Shown here: positions 48,560-59,848 of the stretch, piece after piece
Position numbering within the stretch: the stretch's first letter is position 1
Layout: each line of letters opens with the position of its first letter
Source: Chalara sp. BL73
Lineage: Eukaryota; Ascomycota; Leotiomycetes; Helotiales
Direction of reading: 5' to 3'
DNA: 64,000 bases
Assembly (NCBI GenBank): GCA_918026815.1
Contig: CAKJVC010000150.1
Coordinates: 1,054,001 to 1,118,000, forward strand
Notes under the pieces: generated by a model
The model's database searches: none
Told to the model about the DNA's origin: nothing
The model's input: only the letters and a program-made list of their open reading frames with translations
Position numbers and translations under genes: made by a program

Positions 48560-49316
48560 TTGAGAAAATTTGATCAGAACTTGTGAATTTCAACTACTTT
48601 GGACTCATCGTGGCAGGAACTATGTGATGGGAGAGTAGCTCGAACAACAGGACATATTGGCTTCGTCAACTGTACTGGGCTACCGAATCGTCTGCTCCTA
48701 TGTTAGCGCGGACTAGATCTCGAGAAAATACCAGTCGTCAACTTACTCTCCTTCAACTGCAGTAATAACAGCCGGCGCAACTCCCTCGCCCGATAAGACG
48801 CTTTATGTCATCCCATAACTGCCTCACCACCGCTGTGAGAGCCCCGCCGCCGTGACTGAAACTCAGAACTCTGTACACAATTCTGCTCGGCAGAGAGGCT
48901 GAAATATAGTCAGGCACATCACGTCCCGTGCTCTAGACCACACGTGACCTATATTAGCCGAGCTCTCAGAGCCCTCGTGTGTCACGAACACGGTCCTATG
49001 AACCTGGAAAGGTGGGTTGTAGGTGCTTCAATACGAAGATACCAAACTATGGAGAAGAGGCGGAGCTCTGGAAAAAACTCTCAACTACGTCTGGCTCTCA
49101 GGCCAGGTGCTACTAGTCCCTATTAGGGAACACACGCAAGTTTGTCATGTGATGACGTGACAGGTGGTGCACGTGATTTCAATTACAGCGCGCTGCCAAG
49201 CCCCCGGATCTGCCTTGTGGGGAATTGAAGACACAAGGCCTTTGAGGGCAGCCAGCAATCCAGTCAGCCAGCAATCATATTAGTGAGAATCGGTAGTTGT
49301 GTGGAGGAAGGAGAAC

Positions 49317-50669
49317 ATGGAGGCCGTGACGCGTCAGTCGAGCCGGGAACGCGTCCAGACGTCGAAGGCATCAGAATGGAGCAAGAGAAGATCTAGAGCG
49401 GTGTCAAGCGATATAGAGGACACGATTGAAGTAATTGAGGAAGGTCCCATTCCATTGCAAACTAGACGAACGGGGATCGGCGCGCATCCCAAGGAACAAA
49501 GTGTAGCGACGAAGGTTAAGGCCCTCGCCGCGAAGGCAGGAGAACGTCCTGCAGCAGCGGCAGCGACCCCGAACCAGCCGGTGCACGAAAAAGCGAATGC
49601 AAGCGTAAATATGCAGATCAAAGTGCTCACTGACTTGGTCAAGTCGCTGTTGAAAGCAGTGGAGGAACAGAAGAAGGAGCACGTGACCCAGATCAAAACC
49701 ATAACGCGGACCTTCACGGAGCAGATAGAAACACTTAAGGCAGAGCTTAAGGCAGAGCTTAAGGCAGAGGTTACAGATATGACGGAAAAGATTCAGACCC
49801 AGCTGTCCAATGCCCAGGCACCGTCAAGCCCATCCCCATCGTATGCAGAAGTCGCCCGAACGCCACCAGACAGCTTACCCAGCAATGTACGAACCCTCTC
49901 CTCCCTGCGCACCACGCCGTCAACAATGACCGATACGCTGTACTGTACGGTTGACACGTCTAGAGTTGGGGAGGGAGAGAGAAGCAAGGCACAACCTGGG
50001 GCAGTTCGGAAGGCAATTGAGGAGGAGATTCGCACCGTGGAAGGACAAGCAAATTGGCGCTGCGCTGCGGTGATCAGAGACGCCAGGAACACGGAACGCA
50101 TCAAGATTGTATGCAGAGACGAAGCTGAACTCCAACGGGTCAAGGAAGCGGCCCAGAAAACTGCGGCCGAGGGAGTCCGAGTGCTGCGAGACCAACTGTA
50201 CCCGGTCAAGGTGGACAATGTCAATCGAACAACTATACTCGATCACGACGGAAATATTTTACCGGGCGCCGCCGAAGTCCTTGGGGAGGAAAACGGGGTC
50301 CACATAGCCAAGATTGGGTGGCTCAGCAGGAAAGACGCGGGTAAAGCTTATGGTTCAATGGTGGTCTATGTCACCAAAGGCAGCGAAGCAGCACGTCTGT
50401 TACAAGACCAATACTTCCATGCCGCAGGAGAGTCAGCCTACACCAGGGTTTTCGAGCCGCGATATGGTCCACAGAAATGCTATCGATGTCAGGAAATCGG
50501 GCACAAAGCGTACTCATGCACGCAACCGCAAGTCTGTGCCAAGTGTGCTCAAGTAGGACACCACCACAGTGAATGTCAAGCAGTAATACCAAAGTGTGTT
50601 ACATGCGGAGGGCCACACGAATCGCTCAGCGGGAACTGCGGAACACGCCACCGCTCCCGGGATGCGTAA
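49317..50669 (+). CDS. LINE ORF1, gag-like protein with CCHC knuckles
   Basis: 450 residues from the ATG at 49317. The middle is a predicted coiled coil with three tandem 12-bp units (CTTAAGGCAGAG) encoding LKAE repeats near residue 140. The C-terminus has zinc knuckles: CYRCQEIGHKAYSC and CAKCAQVGHHHSEC, then a variant CVTCGGPHESLSGNC. Such ORF1 proteins bind element RNA. The stop overlaps the start of ORF2 (ATGCGTAA at 50662-50669), suggesting reinitiation or coupled translation. Confidence 0.88.
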   Translation: MEAVTRQSSRERVQTSKASEWSKRRSRAVSSDIEDTIEVIEEGPIPLQTRRTGIGAHPKEQSVATKVKALAAKAGERPAAAAATPNQPVHEKANASVNMQIKVLTDLVKSLLKAVEEQKKEHVTQIKTITRTFTEQIETLKAELKAELKAEVTDMTEKIQTQLSNAQAPSSPSPSYAEVARTPPDSLPSNVRTLSSLRTTPSTMTDTLYCTVDTSRVGEGERSKAQPGAVRKAIEEEIRTVEGQANWRCAAVIRDARNTERIKIVCRDEAELQRVKEAAQKTAAEGVRVLRDQLYPVKVDNVNRTTILDHDGNILPGAAEVLGEENGVHIAKIGWLSRKDAGKAYGSMVVYVTKGSEAARLLQDQYFHAAGESAYTRVFEPRYGPQKCYRCQEIGHKAYSCTQPQVCAKCAQVGHHHSECQAVIPKCVTCGGPHESLSGNCGTRHRSRDA

Positions 50670-53600
50670 AACCTTTCAAATACTCCAATTGAATGTCCGG
50701 AAGCAGCGAGAGGTGCAACACAGTTTAATGAGTGATGAGCAATTGAAGGATTGTGGAGTGTTGGCGATATCTGAACCATATGCGAGGATCATCGACGGCA
50801 CTTTGGTGACAGCCCCTATGGGACACCCAAACTGGATCAAAATAGTACCCACAGTCCAACGTGTGGAAAGGTGGGCGGTTCGAAGCATGCTCTGGATTCG
50901 GAAGGATATCGAAGCAGAACAGGTGCCAATACAATCATCGGACCTCACGGCAGCGGTATTGCGACTCCCAGACCGGTCGATACTGGTAGTGTCAGTCTAC
51001 GTTGAACCGCAGGATGCAGAGGCACTGAGGGTTGCGATATGCGAATTACACCAGGTAATAAGAGATACACGCAGCAAGATTGGCACCCGCGTGGATGTGG
51101 TACTTGCCGGGGATTTCAACCGGCACGATCAATTATGGGGAGGAGAGGACGTCTCAGGGGAAAGGCAAGGAGAGGCCGACCCGATCATCAACCTCATGAG
51201 TGAGCATGCCCTACACAGCTTGCTCTCGAGAGGAACGAAGACGTGGCAACGGGGGAATCATGAGTCAACAATTGATCTGGTACTGGCTTCCGAGGAATTG
51301 GCAACATCAGTGGTGAAGTGTACAGTCCACACGACCGAGCATGGATCCGATCACAGAGCAATTCAGACAACGTTCGACGTCGCGACGCCGGAACGAGCTG
51401 TTGAAACAAGGCTACTTTTCAAAAATGCGCCGTGGACCGACATAAAAGGCAGGATTACTACCAATCTTCGCTTCGTTCCATTTGGTGGCAGTGTACAGCA
51501 ACAGGCAGATGGGTTGATGACCGCGGTGCTGGAGGCAGTCCATGCACTCACCCCAAAGGCTAAACCTTCACCATACGCGAAGAGATGGTGGACAACAGAT
51601 CTCACACAGCTGCGGCGAGTCTATACGTACTGGAGGAACCAGGCTAGAACGCAACGACGGTTGGGTCGCATGTTTCCTGAACTAGAACAGCAAGCAAATG
51701 AAGCTGCTAAGGAATACCATGATGCTGTCCGGAGACAGAAAAAGGCGCACTGGGAGGACTTCCTCGCAGATGACACAAACATCTGGCAAGCGGCAAAATA
51801 CCTAGATCCTCGTGGCAGTTCAGCATTTGACAAGATACCGCCGCTAACGAGAAGAGACGGATCCACCACGAAAAACAAAACTGAACAAGCAGAGGAACTG
51901 CTGTCGGTGTTCTTTCCCCCACTGCCGGAGAGGATAGAAGATGAAGGACCACGACCACAGCGAACCGCAGTGTCGATGCCTCCCCCGACCATGGAAGAAG
52001 TCGAACGGAGGATGTTCGCGGCGAAGCCACGGAAGGCGCCAGGAGAGGATGGGTTACCAGCCATGGTATGGAAGCAGGTATGGCCAGTGGTCAAGGACAG
52101 GGTGTTGCTCCTCTTTCAGACGTCGTTGGACGAAGGGGAACTCCCTACACAATGGAGAAATGCCAAGATCATACCGCTGAAGAAGCCAAACAAAGGTGAT
52201 TACACGGTTGCAGAATCATGGAGGCCGATCTCGCTGCTCTCCACACTGGGGAAAACACTAGAATCGGTGATTGCTGAGAGAATATCGCACGCAGTAGAGA
52301 CCTTTGGTCTGCTCCCCACGAATCACTTCGGGGCCAGAAAGAAGCGCTCTGCTGAACAGGCACTTTTGCTGTTGCAAGAACACATCTATAATGCATGGAG
52401 ATCAAAGAAGGTCCTGAGCTTGGTTAGCTTCGACGTGAAGGGCGCATACAATGGAGTGTACAAGGACAGGCTGTTGCAGAGACTCGCAGCGAGAGGCATC
52501 CCACCGGCCCTAGTACGGTGGATTGATGCTTTTTGCTCAGAACGCACCGCAACCATACTAGTCAATGGCCACACGTCTCAACAGCAGCCACTGCCACAAG
52601 CAGGCCTACCGCAAGGGTCACCACTGTCGCCAATCCTGTTCCTCTTCTTCAATGCCGACCTAGTTCAACACAAACTGAATGCAAATGGGGGATCAATAGC
52701 ATTTGTGGACGACTATAACGCGTGGGTTACAGGGTCATCAGCGGATGTGAACCGAGAAGGGATTCAAGCTATCATCGACAAAGCAATGGACTGGGAAAGG
52801 CGGAGCGGAGCCACGTTCGAAGGCAAGAAGACAGCAATCATTCATTTCACTAGACGGCATGACCGAATCAGTACCAGACCGTTCACTATCAAAGGTGAGG
52901 CAATCGCACCAAAGGAGGCGACCAAGATCTTAGGAGTCGTTATGGACTCCGGACTCCGGTATGTACAGCACATCGGGAAAGCAACAACCAAGGGCCTTCT
53001 TGCCGCGATGGCATTAAAACGACTACGGCTGGTTTCTCCCTCAACTGCAAGGCAGTTGTTTGGAGCGACGGTAGCGCCAGTCGTGGACTACGCTTCAAAT
53101 GTGTGGATGCATGCTTGCGGGCACAAGGGCATGGCCTTAATGAACCGAATACAAAGAATCGGAGCACAGGCCGTCACAGGAGCTTTTCCGAACCGTCGCC
53201 ACCGCAGTTGCAGAAGCCGAGGCCAGCATACGTACAGTGAGCGAGCGGTTTGCAGAGAGGGCTACGAAAGTGTGGGTCAACATCCGCACGCTGCCCGAAA
53301 CGAATCCAATATCGAAGCTAAACACCAGAGCACTCCGGAGATTCACGTCACCATTGCAAAAGATAGCTTGTGCGCATCAAAACATGCCAACAAATAAGAT
53401 GGAGGTTATTCAGCCTTATGTAATCGCTCCGTGGGAGGAACGGCTCCCCGCTACAATCGACTTCGGAACGGAGGAGATTACCAACATTGCGAACACTATC
53501 TGCGGTATTCGGATTGCGACAAGCTCGTCCGCGAGAAAGAGGATAGTGGGGATGGGAGGAGCCATCCACGACACTCTCGGCATTGTAACAGGTAGAGAAC

Positions 53601-54424
53601 CGAGTGCATACTCGGTCACGCTGGGAGCAAGAACGGAGCAGAACCCGTACACGGCTGAACTCGCCGCGATAGCGATGGCAATGAAGCGCCTACCGCTACA
53701 TCTGGTGGGAAGACAGATCACGATTATTTCAAACAACCAGGGAGCCCTGCTAGCAACGAGCCAACCAAGACATCAATCAGGACAAACCAGCATTAAAGAG
53801 ATTTACGAGGTAGCGTCTGCGCTGAGAAAAGGAGGCAATTCTATCTCGATGATATGGATCCCGTCTCAGGAGAGCTTCGAGCTCGGCAGGAGAGCAAAGG
53901 AAGCCGCACGACAGGCTACCGAGCCAGACCGAACACCACAAGGGCAGTGCTACCAAGCCAAATCTACAACTATCAACAGGGGAAAAGCAGAAAAGGCAAT
54001 AAGGACACTACCAGACGAGGTGGGAAAGTATTCCAGAGAAATAGACACCGCACTGCCAGGAAAACATACTCGTACCCTATACGACGGTCTCAAGCGGAGA
54101 GAAGCGAGCGTATTAGCACAGCTCCGTACAGGAATGGCACGACTGAACGGATATCTTCACCGGATTGGAGCAGCGGAATCTGACCAGTGTGCCTGCGGAC
54201 AGGCAACAGAAACTGTCAAGCACTTCCTTTTCCGATGCACGAGATGGGACGCACACCGAACGCAAATGCTAGCACAGACAGACACTAGAAGAGGCAACCT
54301 CTCCTTCCATCTTGGGGGGAAAGCTCCATCTGACCCAGAGACATGGACACCAAATATAGACGCGGTTCGAGCAACGATCAAGTTCGCCATAGCCACAAGA
54401 CGACTGGACATGGAAGTAGAGTAG
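50662..54424 (+). pseudogene. LINE ORF2: endonuclease, reverse transcriptase, RNase H (one frameshift)
   Basis: Starts at the ATG inside the ORF1 stop (50662). The APE-type endonuclease begins ILQLNVRKQREVQHSL and includes VLAGDFNRHDQLWGG and the catalytic SDHRA. The reverse transcriptase follows: RPISLLSTLGKTLESVI, LVSFDVKGAYNGV, GLPQGSPLSPILFLFFNADL and the catalytic FVDDYNAWV. The first frame runs on to 53397, but homology passes near 53181-53190 (TTTTCC run) to the frame that gives FRTVATAVAEAEASIRTVSE and then an RNase H-like domain (TAELAAIAMAMKRL, ISNNQGALLATS) and a terminal Cys/His motif (CACGQATETVKHFLFRC), stop 54424. The shift looks like one extra base, a mutation or an assembly error. 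The usual RNase H aspartates are not evident. Confidence 0.87.
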
Positions 54425-54540
54425 GCAACTAACTTCCTACAATAGGAAATCCCATTTCTTTCTTTTATCCCGACTAACCCCTTATCACCTCGTGTCCCCA
54501 GCAGGTCTCGCTTCAGTCGCCGACAATAGGACATTGAACA

Positions 54541-55262
54541 CTTGGAGGAATGAACTTCAAGTTAACTTGCCACTAACTACGCACGAGACCACGTGGAATA
54601 TGTGTTACTGAAATCGGAAAATATAAATAGAAGCAGTTCTGTATGGGCTTCAGGAGGCATTAGAAACACCGAAGGAAGCGTATTATGTAATATAGAATAG
54701 GGCCCTTTAGGCTTAGCCGGGCGCAATAAACTACTACTATTCTGCCTTGTGGGGTTATAGGTGGGGGTTTGCCGAACTCTTATCTTTGTTAGGCGGAACC
54801 GTAGAACAGCATGTTTTGTCGCCTGGACGCGGCCATTGCCTCTGTTATCTCTTTTACCTTCCTGTAGGCAATGTCACAATGAGCTTCAGTTTTAGCGTTG
54901 GCGATTCCATCGCAGCAATTGAGTTTGCTAATAAAATCCGCTTCCTCATTTCTCTACTTGTTCGAATGTCTTTCTGCGCATTGCTTAATGCTGCAGACAG
55001 GGGTTGCGGTCTGTGTTTTACAAGGAGGCTGAGCGCGGCGCAACCTCACACCTTCATCTCTACACCTGATGTGTGCATAGTCGCAGCCTGCCTTGAGACA
55101 AAGCGTCAAATAATGATGGATCCTTTTATCCATGCCCGGGTATAAGCAAAGACTTCCAGTTCTAATAGCCCATCGAATCCTTTGTCGGCGGGGTCGAGGA
55201 CTCAGGCTGGACGCGTCCCCACCAACCACGAAGCACTTTGGCGGGAAGGGAGTTTAACAAAT
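54541..55262. other. Region upstream of the Ras-HET gene
   Basis: Contains the NLR first-exon relic at 54879-54943 and, after it, the promoter of the Ras-HET gene. The Ras start codon lies about 320 bp after the relic. Confidence 0.55.
54879..54943 (+). pseudogene. First-exon relic of a fungal NLR or ankyrin protein
   Basis: From the ATG at 54879 the frame reads MSFSFSVGDSIAAIEFANKI, which closely resembles the MSFGFSVGDFIAxxELAxKI start found in many fungal STAND proteins. The frame after it loses similarity, and no NTPase follows before the Ras-HET gene. It is probably a left-over of an NLR gene. Short, so moderate confidence. Confidence 0.55.
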
Positions 55263-58019
55263 ATGGCCTCGAAGGTGAGCGAGTGACCGCCTGCCGTGTT
55301 GCGGCTGGGGAACCAGAGTTTAGTTGCTAATCGACCGGTGCCATAGTTTTTGAGAGAATATAAGCTTGTGGTTGTTGGTGGGAGTGGAGTCGGGAAGTCG
55401 TGCTTGACGATCCAGTTAATCCAGAGCCACTTCGTCGATGAGTATGATCCTACCATCGAAGACTCATACCGCAAACAATGTGTGATCGACGAAGAGGTGG
55501 CGTTACTGGACGTCCTCGACACGGCTGGCCAGGAAGAGTACTCGGCCATGCGAGAGCAATATATGCGAACTGGTGAAGGTTTTCTGCTAGTGTATAGCAT
55601 TACGAGCCGACACAGCTTCGAGGAGATCTTAACGTTCCAACGGCAGATCTTGGCGGTCAAAAAACTGGATTACTTCCCGATTATTGTGGTTGGCAATAAA
55701 TGTGATTTGGAGGACGAGAGACAGGTATCAAAGCGAGAGGGTGAAGCACTGGCGCGTTCCTTTGGCTGCAAATACATTGAGACATCCGCAAAGTGCCGCA
55801 TCAACGTCGACAACGCCTTCTACGACATGGCTCGCGAGATAAGACGCTACAACAAAGAGTCCTCAGTTAGACGGTCGCGTCTTCCTGATTGGAGGCCTCC
55901 GACTAGGACACCGGAAGCTGATTTCGAGTTCGACTTCTATCTCACACCGAAACCCAATATTGATGCTCCTACGCAGGTGAAGAAGACTCTCTACCGATCT
56001 CTAGATTCCGACAATTTCGAGATACGATTATTGAAGGCGCACCCTGATTACCTTGATATTGGCAGTTGTCCGCTAGGGTTTTCGCTGGAATATGCGTCCC
56101 TGATCAATCCACCCGAATACATTGGACTTTCATATTTTTGGGGCGATGCAGAAAAATCGTGGGACACAATGATTGACATCGGTGAACGGTCTTTCTTTAA
56201 GGTGAAAGTCACAGACAATCTTGGGCGAGCTCTCCAGGCCCTTCGGCCTAAACTTGGTACGAAGATGCTCTGGGTGGATGCCTTGTGTATTAATCAAGAA
56301 GATTTGACAGAGCGAAGTCAGCAGGTTCGACTGATGCGGCAGATTTATTCGAGGGCGAAAGAGGTTATTTCTTGGGTTCCGTGTGATACCTGGAATCCAT
56401 ATCGCTTTGGGGGCTATTCCCGCTCGCAGGGAGACGCGATAGAGTCTCTGATCAAAAATAAATTTGATGGAGAGGGAACCAAAGCTCGATTATCACCGCT
56501 CAAGACGCAAGAACACAAGACTGGAAATAGACGGGTGAGAGACGGATGGGAAGTAATTCACGATTTCTTCAGCGAATCTTACTGGACACGCGTTTGGGTT
56601 ATCCAGGAAATAGCTGTAAACCCAAATGCCAAAGTTCTCTGTGGAGAGTTCGAGATCCATTGGGATGATATAGTTGCCGCTCTCATGACGTGGAAGGAAA
56701 ATCCGGACGCGGCACCTCTCCACCAACGAGCTTTTCTCAAGGCTATGCATCTTGCGGAATTTCGGGATAGATTTTCGGTCAAGAGGGAGCCGATAAGCCT
56801 GCTTGATGCTATGCGTTGGAGTTACCAGACCATGGCGACGGATCCGAGAGACAAGATCTTTGGTTTGCTGGGTCTATGTCATGATGGGGATACCTTTGTC
56901 CCTACACCGAATTACAAGCAGCCTCTTGAGGAAATCATTACGGATATGAGTAAAAGAATGATGAGTTTCAATCGCTCGTTAGATCTTATGTGCTTAAAAG
57001 GGGCTTCTTTGTCCCAAGTGAGCAATAAGTTGCCATCATGGACACCGAATTGGATGAACCTTTGGTCCGACCCCTTTCACTCCATGACAATGTACGAAAC
57101 GAGATTCTCAGACTGGCACCGCACCTACCCCTTCAACCCCGTTCACAGGGACTCCACAAACAAGATTTTAAAAGTCAAAGGCACTCAGAGCGGCACGATA
57201 TACCAACTTTCTTCCGTCATGGCTCAGCCGAGCCCCGAGGGACGAGTCAGCCTATCGGTTGAGCCTCGAGCACGCTGGATCACATCTACGGCTTCGCTTG
57301 CCGATAAAAATTCCTCGCTAGGCAGAGCCAATTATAATGACCTCGCAGTGCGAGATTCCATCTGGCAAACTCTGACAATGGGTCTCCTTTCCCCTTGGAT
57401 GTCCGTCGAGTCCGCGGCTATGTGTTTTTCGAAACTTTGGACACCCGAGGGAAGGGGGGCGATTCATAACCTTACGCTGATAGAATGGATTGACAGGAAT
57501 GCGTGGCTTCCATATAGGGACTGGACACTGCGGGAGTGGTCACAGATGAAGGCTCGTCCGCCCTCTCGTTCTCCATCCTCTGCGGGAAGCTGGAGGTTTC
57601 TAAAGCTCAGTCAAAACCAAAGCCAAAATCAAAGTATTGTAGAAAAGGAGAAAACAGAAAACACTATTGAGCAGCTTAATGCATTTATCGACACCCTCGA
57701 GAGTGTCTTGAAGAGCGGGATGCGATTATCTGTCGTCCATGGATTGGATCTGTTATGCAAGGAGTATATCGGGATGGTGCCTCCAAGTGCGAAGCCGTTA
57801 GATCAGGTGTGGCATATTCAAGGGTGCAGTGTGCCGATCGTGTTGAGGGAGTTCGGCGGGAATAGTGGAGAGTTGTGGTACGAGGTCATTGGGGCATTGT
57901 ATTTGCACGATGCAAAGAAAATGTTTGCAACTGAGGAGAAGTGGACAAGGGGCGAGAAAGAAGATAGTGCCGTGATGAGCACACCGAAAAAGGTGGTACA
58001 GGTCTTGAATCTCTGCTGA
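55263..58019 (+). CDS. Ras1-type GTPase fused in frame to a HET-domain protein
   Basis: Two exons, 55263-55274 (ATG GCC TCG AAG) and 55347-58019, with a GTGAGC...CATAG intron, encode 894 residues. The tiny first exon and the splice to [11 protein letters not shown] reproduce the usual start of ascomycete ras genes. Residues 6-174 are a complete G domain: P-loop GGSGVGKS (15-22), switch I YDPTIEDS with Thr40, switch II DTAGQEE with Gln66, NKCD (121-124) and ETSAK (149-153). Ser17 takes the place of human Ras Gly12. Where Ras would have its hypervariable tail and CAAX box, a linker (about 175-215) leads into a whole HET protein: [57 protein letters not shown] and the C-terminal [14 protein letters not shown] motif. 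No stop or splice signal separates the halves. HET domains trigger incompatibility cell death; a Ras switch controlling HET is inferred. Confidence 0.92.
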
Positions 58020-59390
58020 AGGAATCGAGACTTTTGCGGGCGAGTAGTGGACCGGCTTCATCCTCAATAAACCGTCACTCAGACTAGCACGGACGTTTTG
58101 CCATATAACACTCCCTGTCACGCTAGAGTTTATTTAGTGGCATAGTATCGTCAGGGGCGTGCGAGAGCTGTATGTACTGGATGAGTGTGACTAGATTCAA
58201 CTCACCTTTAATAACCTGAGATTTGTCTCCAATTTCGGATCTTTCTCCGATTTTGACTTCTTTACTCCCTTTTGGCCTCCTCATCGGAGAAGATTTTGGC
58301 TGATTCCGGTGGGCTTTGGGCGTTGGCTCCAATACTGACGGTGCCCCCAATTTGCTACCGTACCTCGTCGCACTGCCCACCTCAAGATTTGGATGACGTT
58401 CGACTTCTCCACAAACGACATCTACCTCTATAATCGGCATTTCAACTCCATCCAGAAACGGCGCCCAACTTCTCCAAGACGATATCTAACCTCTAGAGTC
58501 GGCACTTGAACCCCATTCAGAAATAACGTCCTCCATAAACAGCATGGACTGAGAACCGCTGGGTGAGTGAACCCTTCGTTCTTGACCGGGCTGCCTTTCT
58601 TCCGTCCAGTTTTGGATATGGATCCTGCTCTATGGTTGAGCTCAATCACATTGCAAACGGCTTTTCGAGCAAAATCTATTTATTTGCAATTGAAAAATCG
58701 ATAGTTGCGACTTTTGCAAAGTTACTGTAACTGTTGGTATGTTAGGCCCTGAGTGAATGAGGAGCGAATAAAGGATTCTGGTCACATGACCCCCTGTAGC
58801 ATAAAAGAACGCATTGTAGTAGAGCAACAATCATGAACAAACTTACTACATTCTACTTACCAGCAACCACGTATCAAGTACGCGGCGTTGCTACAAGTGG
58901 AGTAGTACCTCAGTAACATTCTGGGCAGCCTTTGGCCTAGGCAGCTGGCCTTATGGCTCGTTGGTTTGGCGTGGTGTATCGAAAGAGACTAAACGGGCCC
59001 TTTTTATACGAGGGCGAAAAAGTTACAAAGTTAGCTAAATAGTTTACGTTCAGATAACTAAAGTATTCAAATACGCGGTTGTTATTTTTAAAAATACAAC
59101 TGTTGTTGGTAGCTATTTGTATGTAGTTATGATCATGTGACTAGCACCTGAAACAGTGGGACCTCGACCTCACTCAACTCTGTAGAACTAGAGCTGTAGA
59201 ATCAATCAAGGATCCATAATCATAATAACACCAGCAAGAGCGTAGTTACAACTACTACGCCTTTTGTTACGTGATAGGTATCCGACAACTGTTTATATAT
59301 TATATAATACGTTTGTCACGATTCAAATACAGGCGCCGTTACAGCTGTTTGTAGGGGTTTTTACACAAGGATTCTAAACTAAAAAAGGAA
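58020..59390. other. Intergenic with a short tandem duplication
   Basis: 3' flank of the Ras-HET gene and the tandem repeat at 58401-58530. A minus-strand open stretch at 58123-58440 has no recognised family. Confidence 0.5.
58401..58530. repeat. Diverged tandem duplication, 65-bp unit
   Basis: Two adjacent copies, about 58401-58465 and 58466-58530, share ACTTCTCCA, CGA(C/T)ATCTA, CCTCTA, TCGGCA, CCAT(C/T)CAGAAA in the same order and spacing. Confidence 0.65.
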
Positions 59391-59848
59391 ATGTGAAACG
59401 GCCAAGCCTATTAGCCAGATTTGGCGTGCTCGCTCTTGGCATCAGGACCCCTATTTTCATCACTCTAGATGGTTGATTCTATTAGCTCTACAATCAAATT
59501 CGTATGCCCTATTCTACAACCTATTCTGCGACAAGATCACCTACAATCTATCCGTTTGACAGGAAAGGTGCAGCTGGCGCTTATAGCGCCGTTATATGAA
59601 AAGCACCACCAATTAATTCCTTCAATACACAATACCCAAAATCCGGACTTCTCGGCAGGATGTTTCGGAACGTCTTCTGTCATACGGATAGATTGTAGGT
59701 GGTCTTATCACAGAATAGGCCGTAGAATAGGGCATACGAATTTGATTGTAGAGCTAATAGAATCAACTATCTAGAGTGTTGAAAATAGGGGTCCTGATGC
59801 CAAGAGCGAGTAAGCCAAATCTGGTCGATAGGCTTGGCCGTTTCACAT
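59391..59848. mobile_element. Foldback/MITE-like element with 172-bp inverted arms
   Basis: Left arm 59391-59562 begins ATGTGAAACGGCCAAGCC. The right arm, 59677-59848, read on the other strand, begins with the same bases and stays about 90% identical to the end (both finish near CTATCCGT-TGACAG). The 114-bp loop holds no gene. The open frame 59469-59774 is a by-product of the palindrome, since its start MVDSIS and end LIESTI come from the two arms. No transposase is encoded, and I could not define a target duplication. Flanks differ outside the arms, so the boundaries are good to a few bases. Confidence 0.85.

Larger units (their letters stand above)
48980..54540 (+). mobile_element. Tad1-like non-LTR retrotransposon (LINE), nearly intact
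   Basis: A 5' region of about 340 bp (48980-49316, its first part repeated at 1550-1720), two overlapping coding regions (gag-like, then endonuclease-reverse transcriptase-RNase H) and a short 3' region. The right end is not defined: I place it near 54540 from loss of recognisable structure, and no poly-A or target duplication was found. The order gag with CCHC knuckles, APE-type endonuclease, RT and RNase H is that of the fungal Tad1 clade. One frameshift near 53185 separates RT from RNase H. Otherwise the coding regions are open, so the insertion is young. Confidence 0.88.

Noticed and set aside
59469..59774. Open frame of 101 codons
   Set aside because: It lies within the inverted repeat; both ends derive from the palindromic arms, so it is not a gene.
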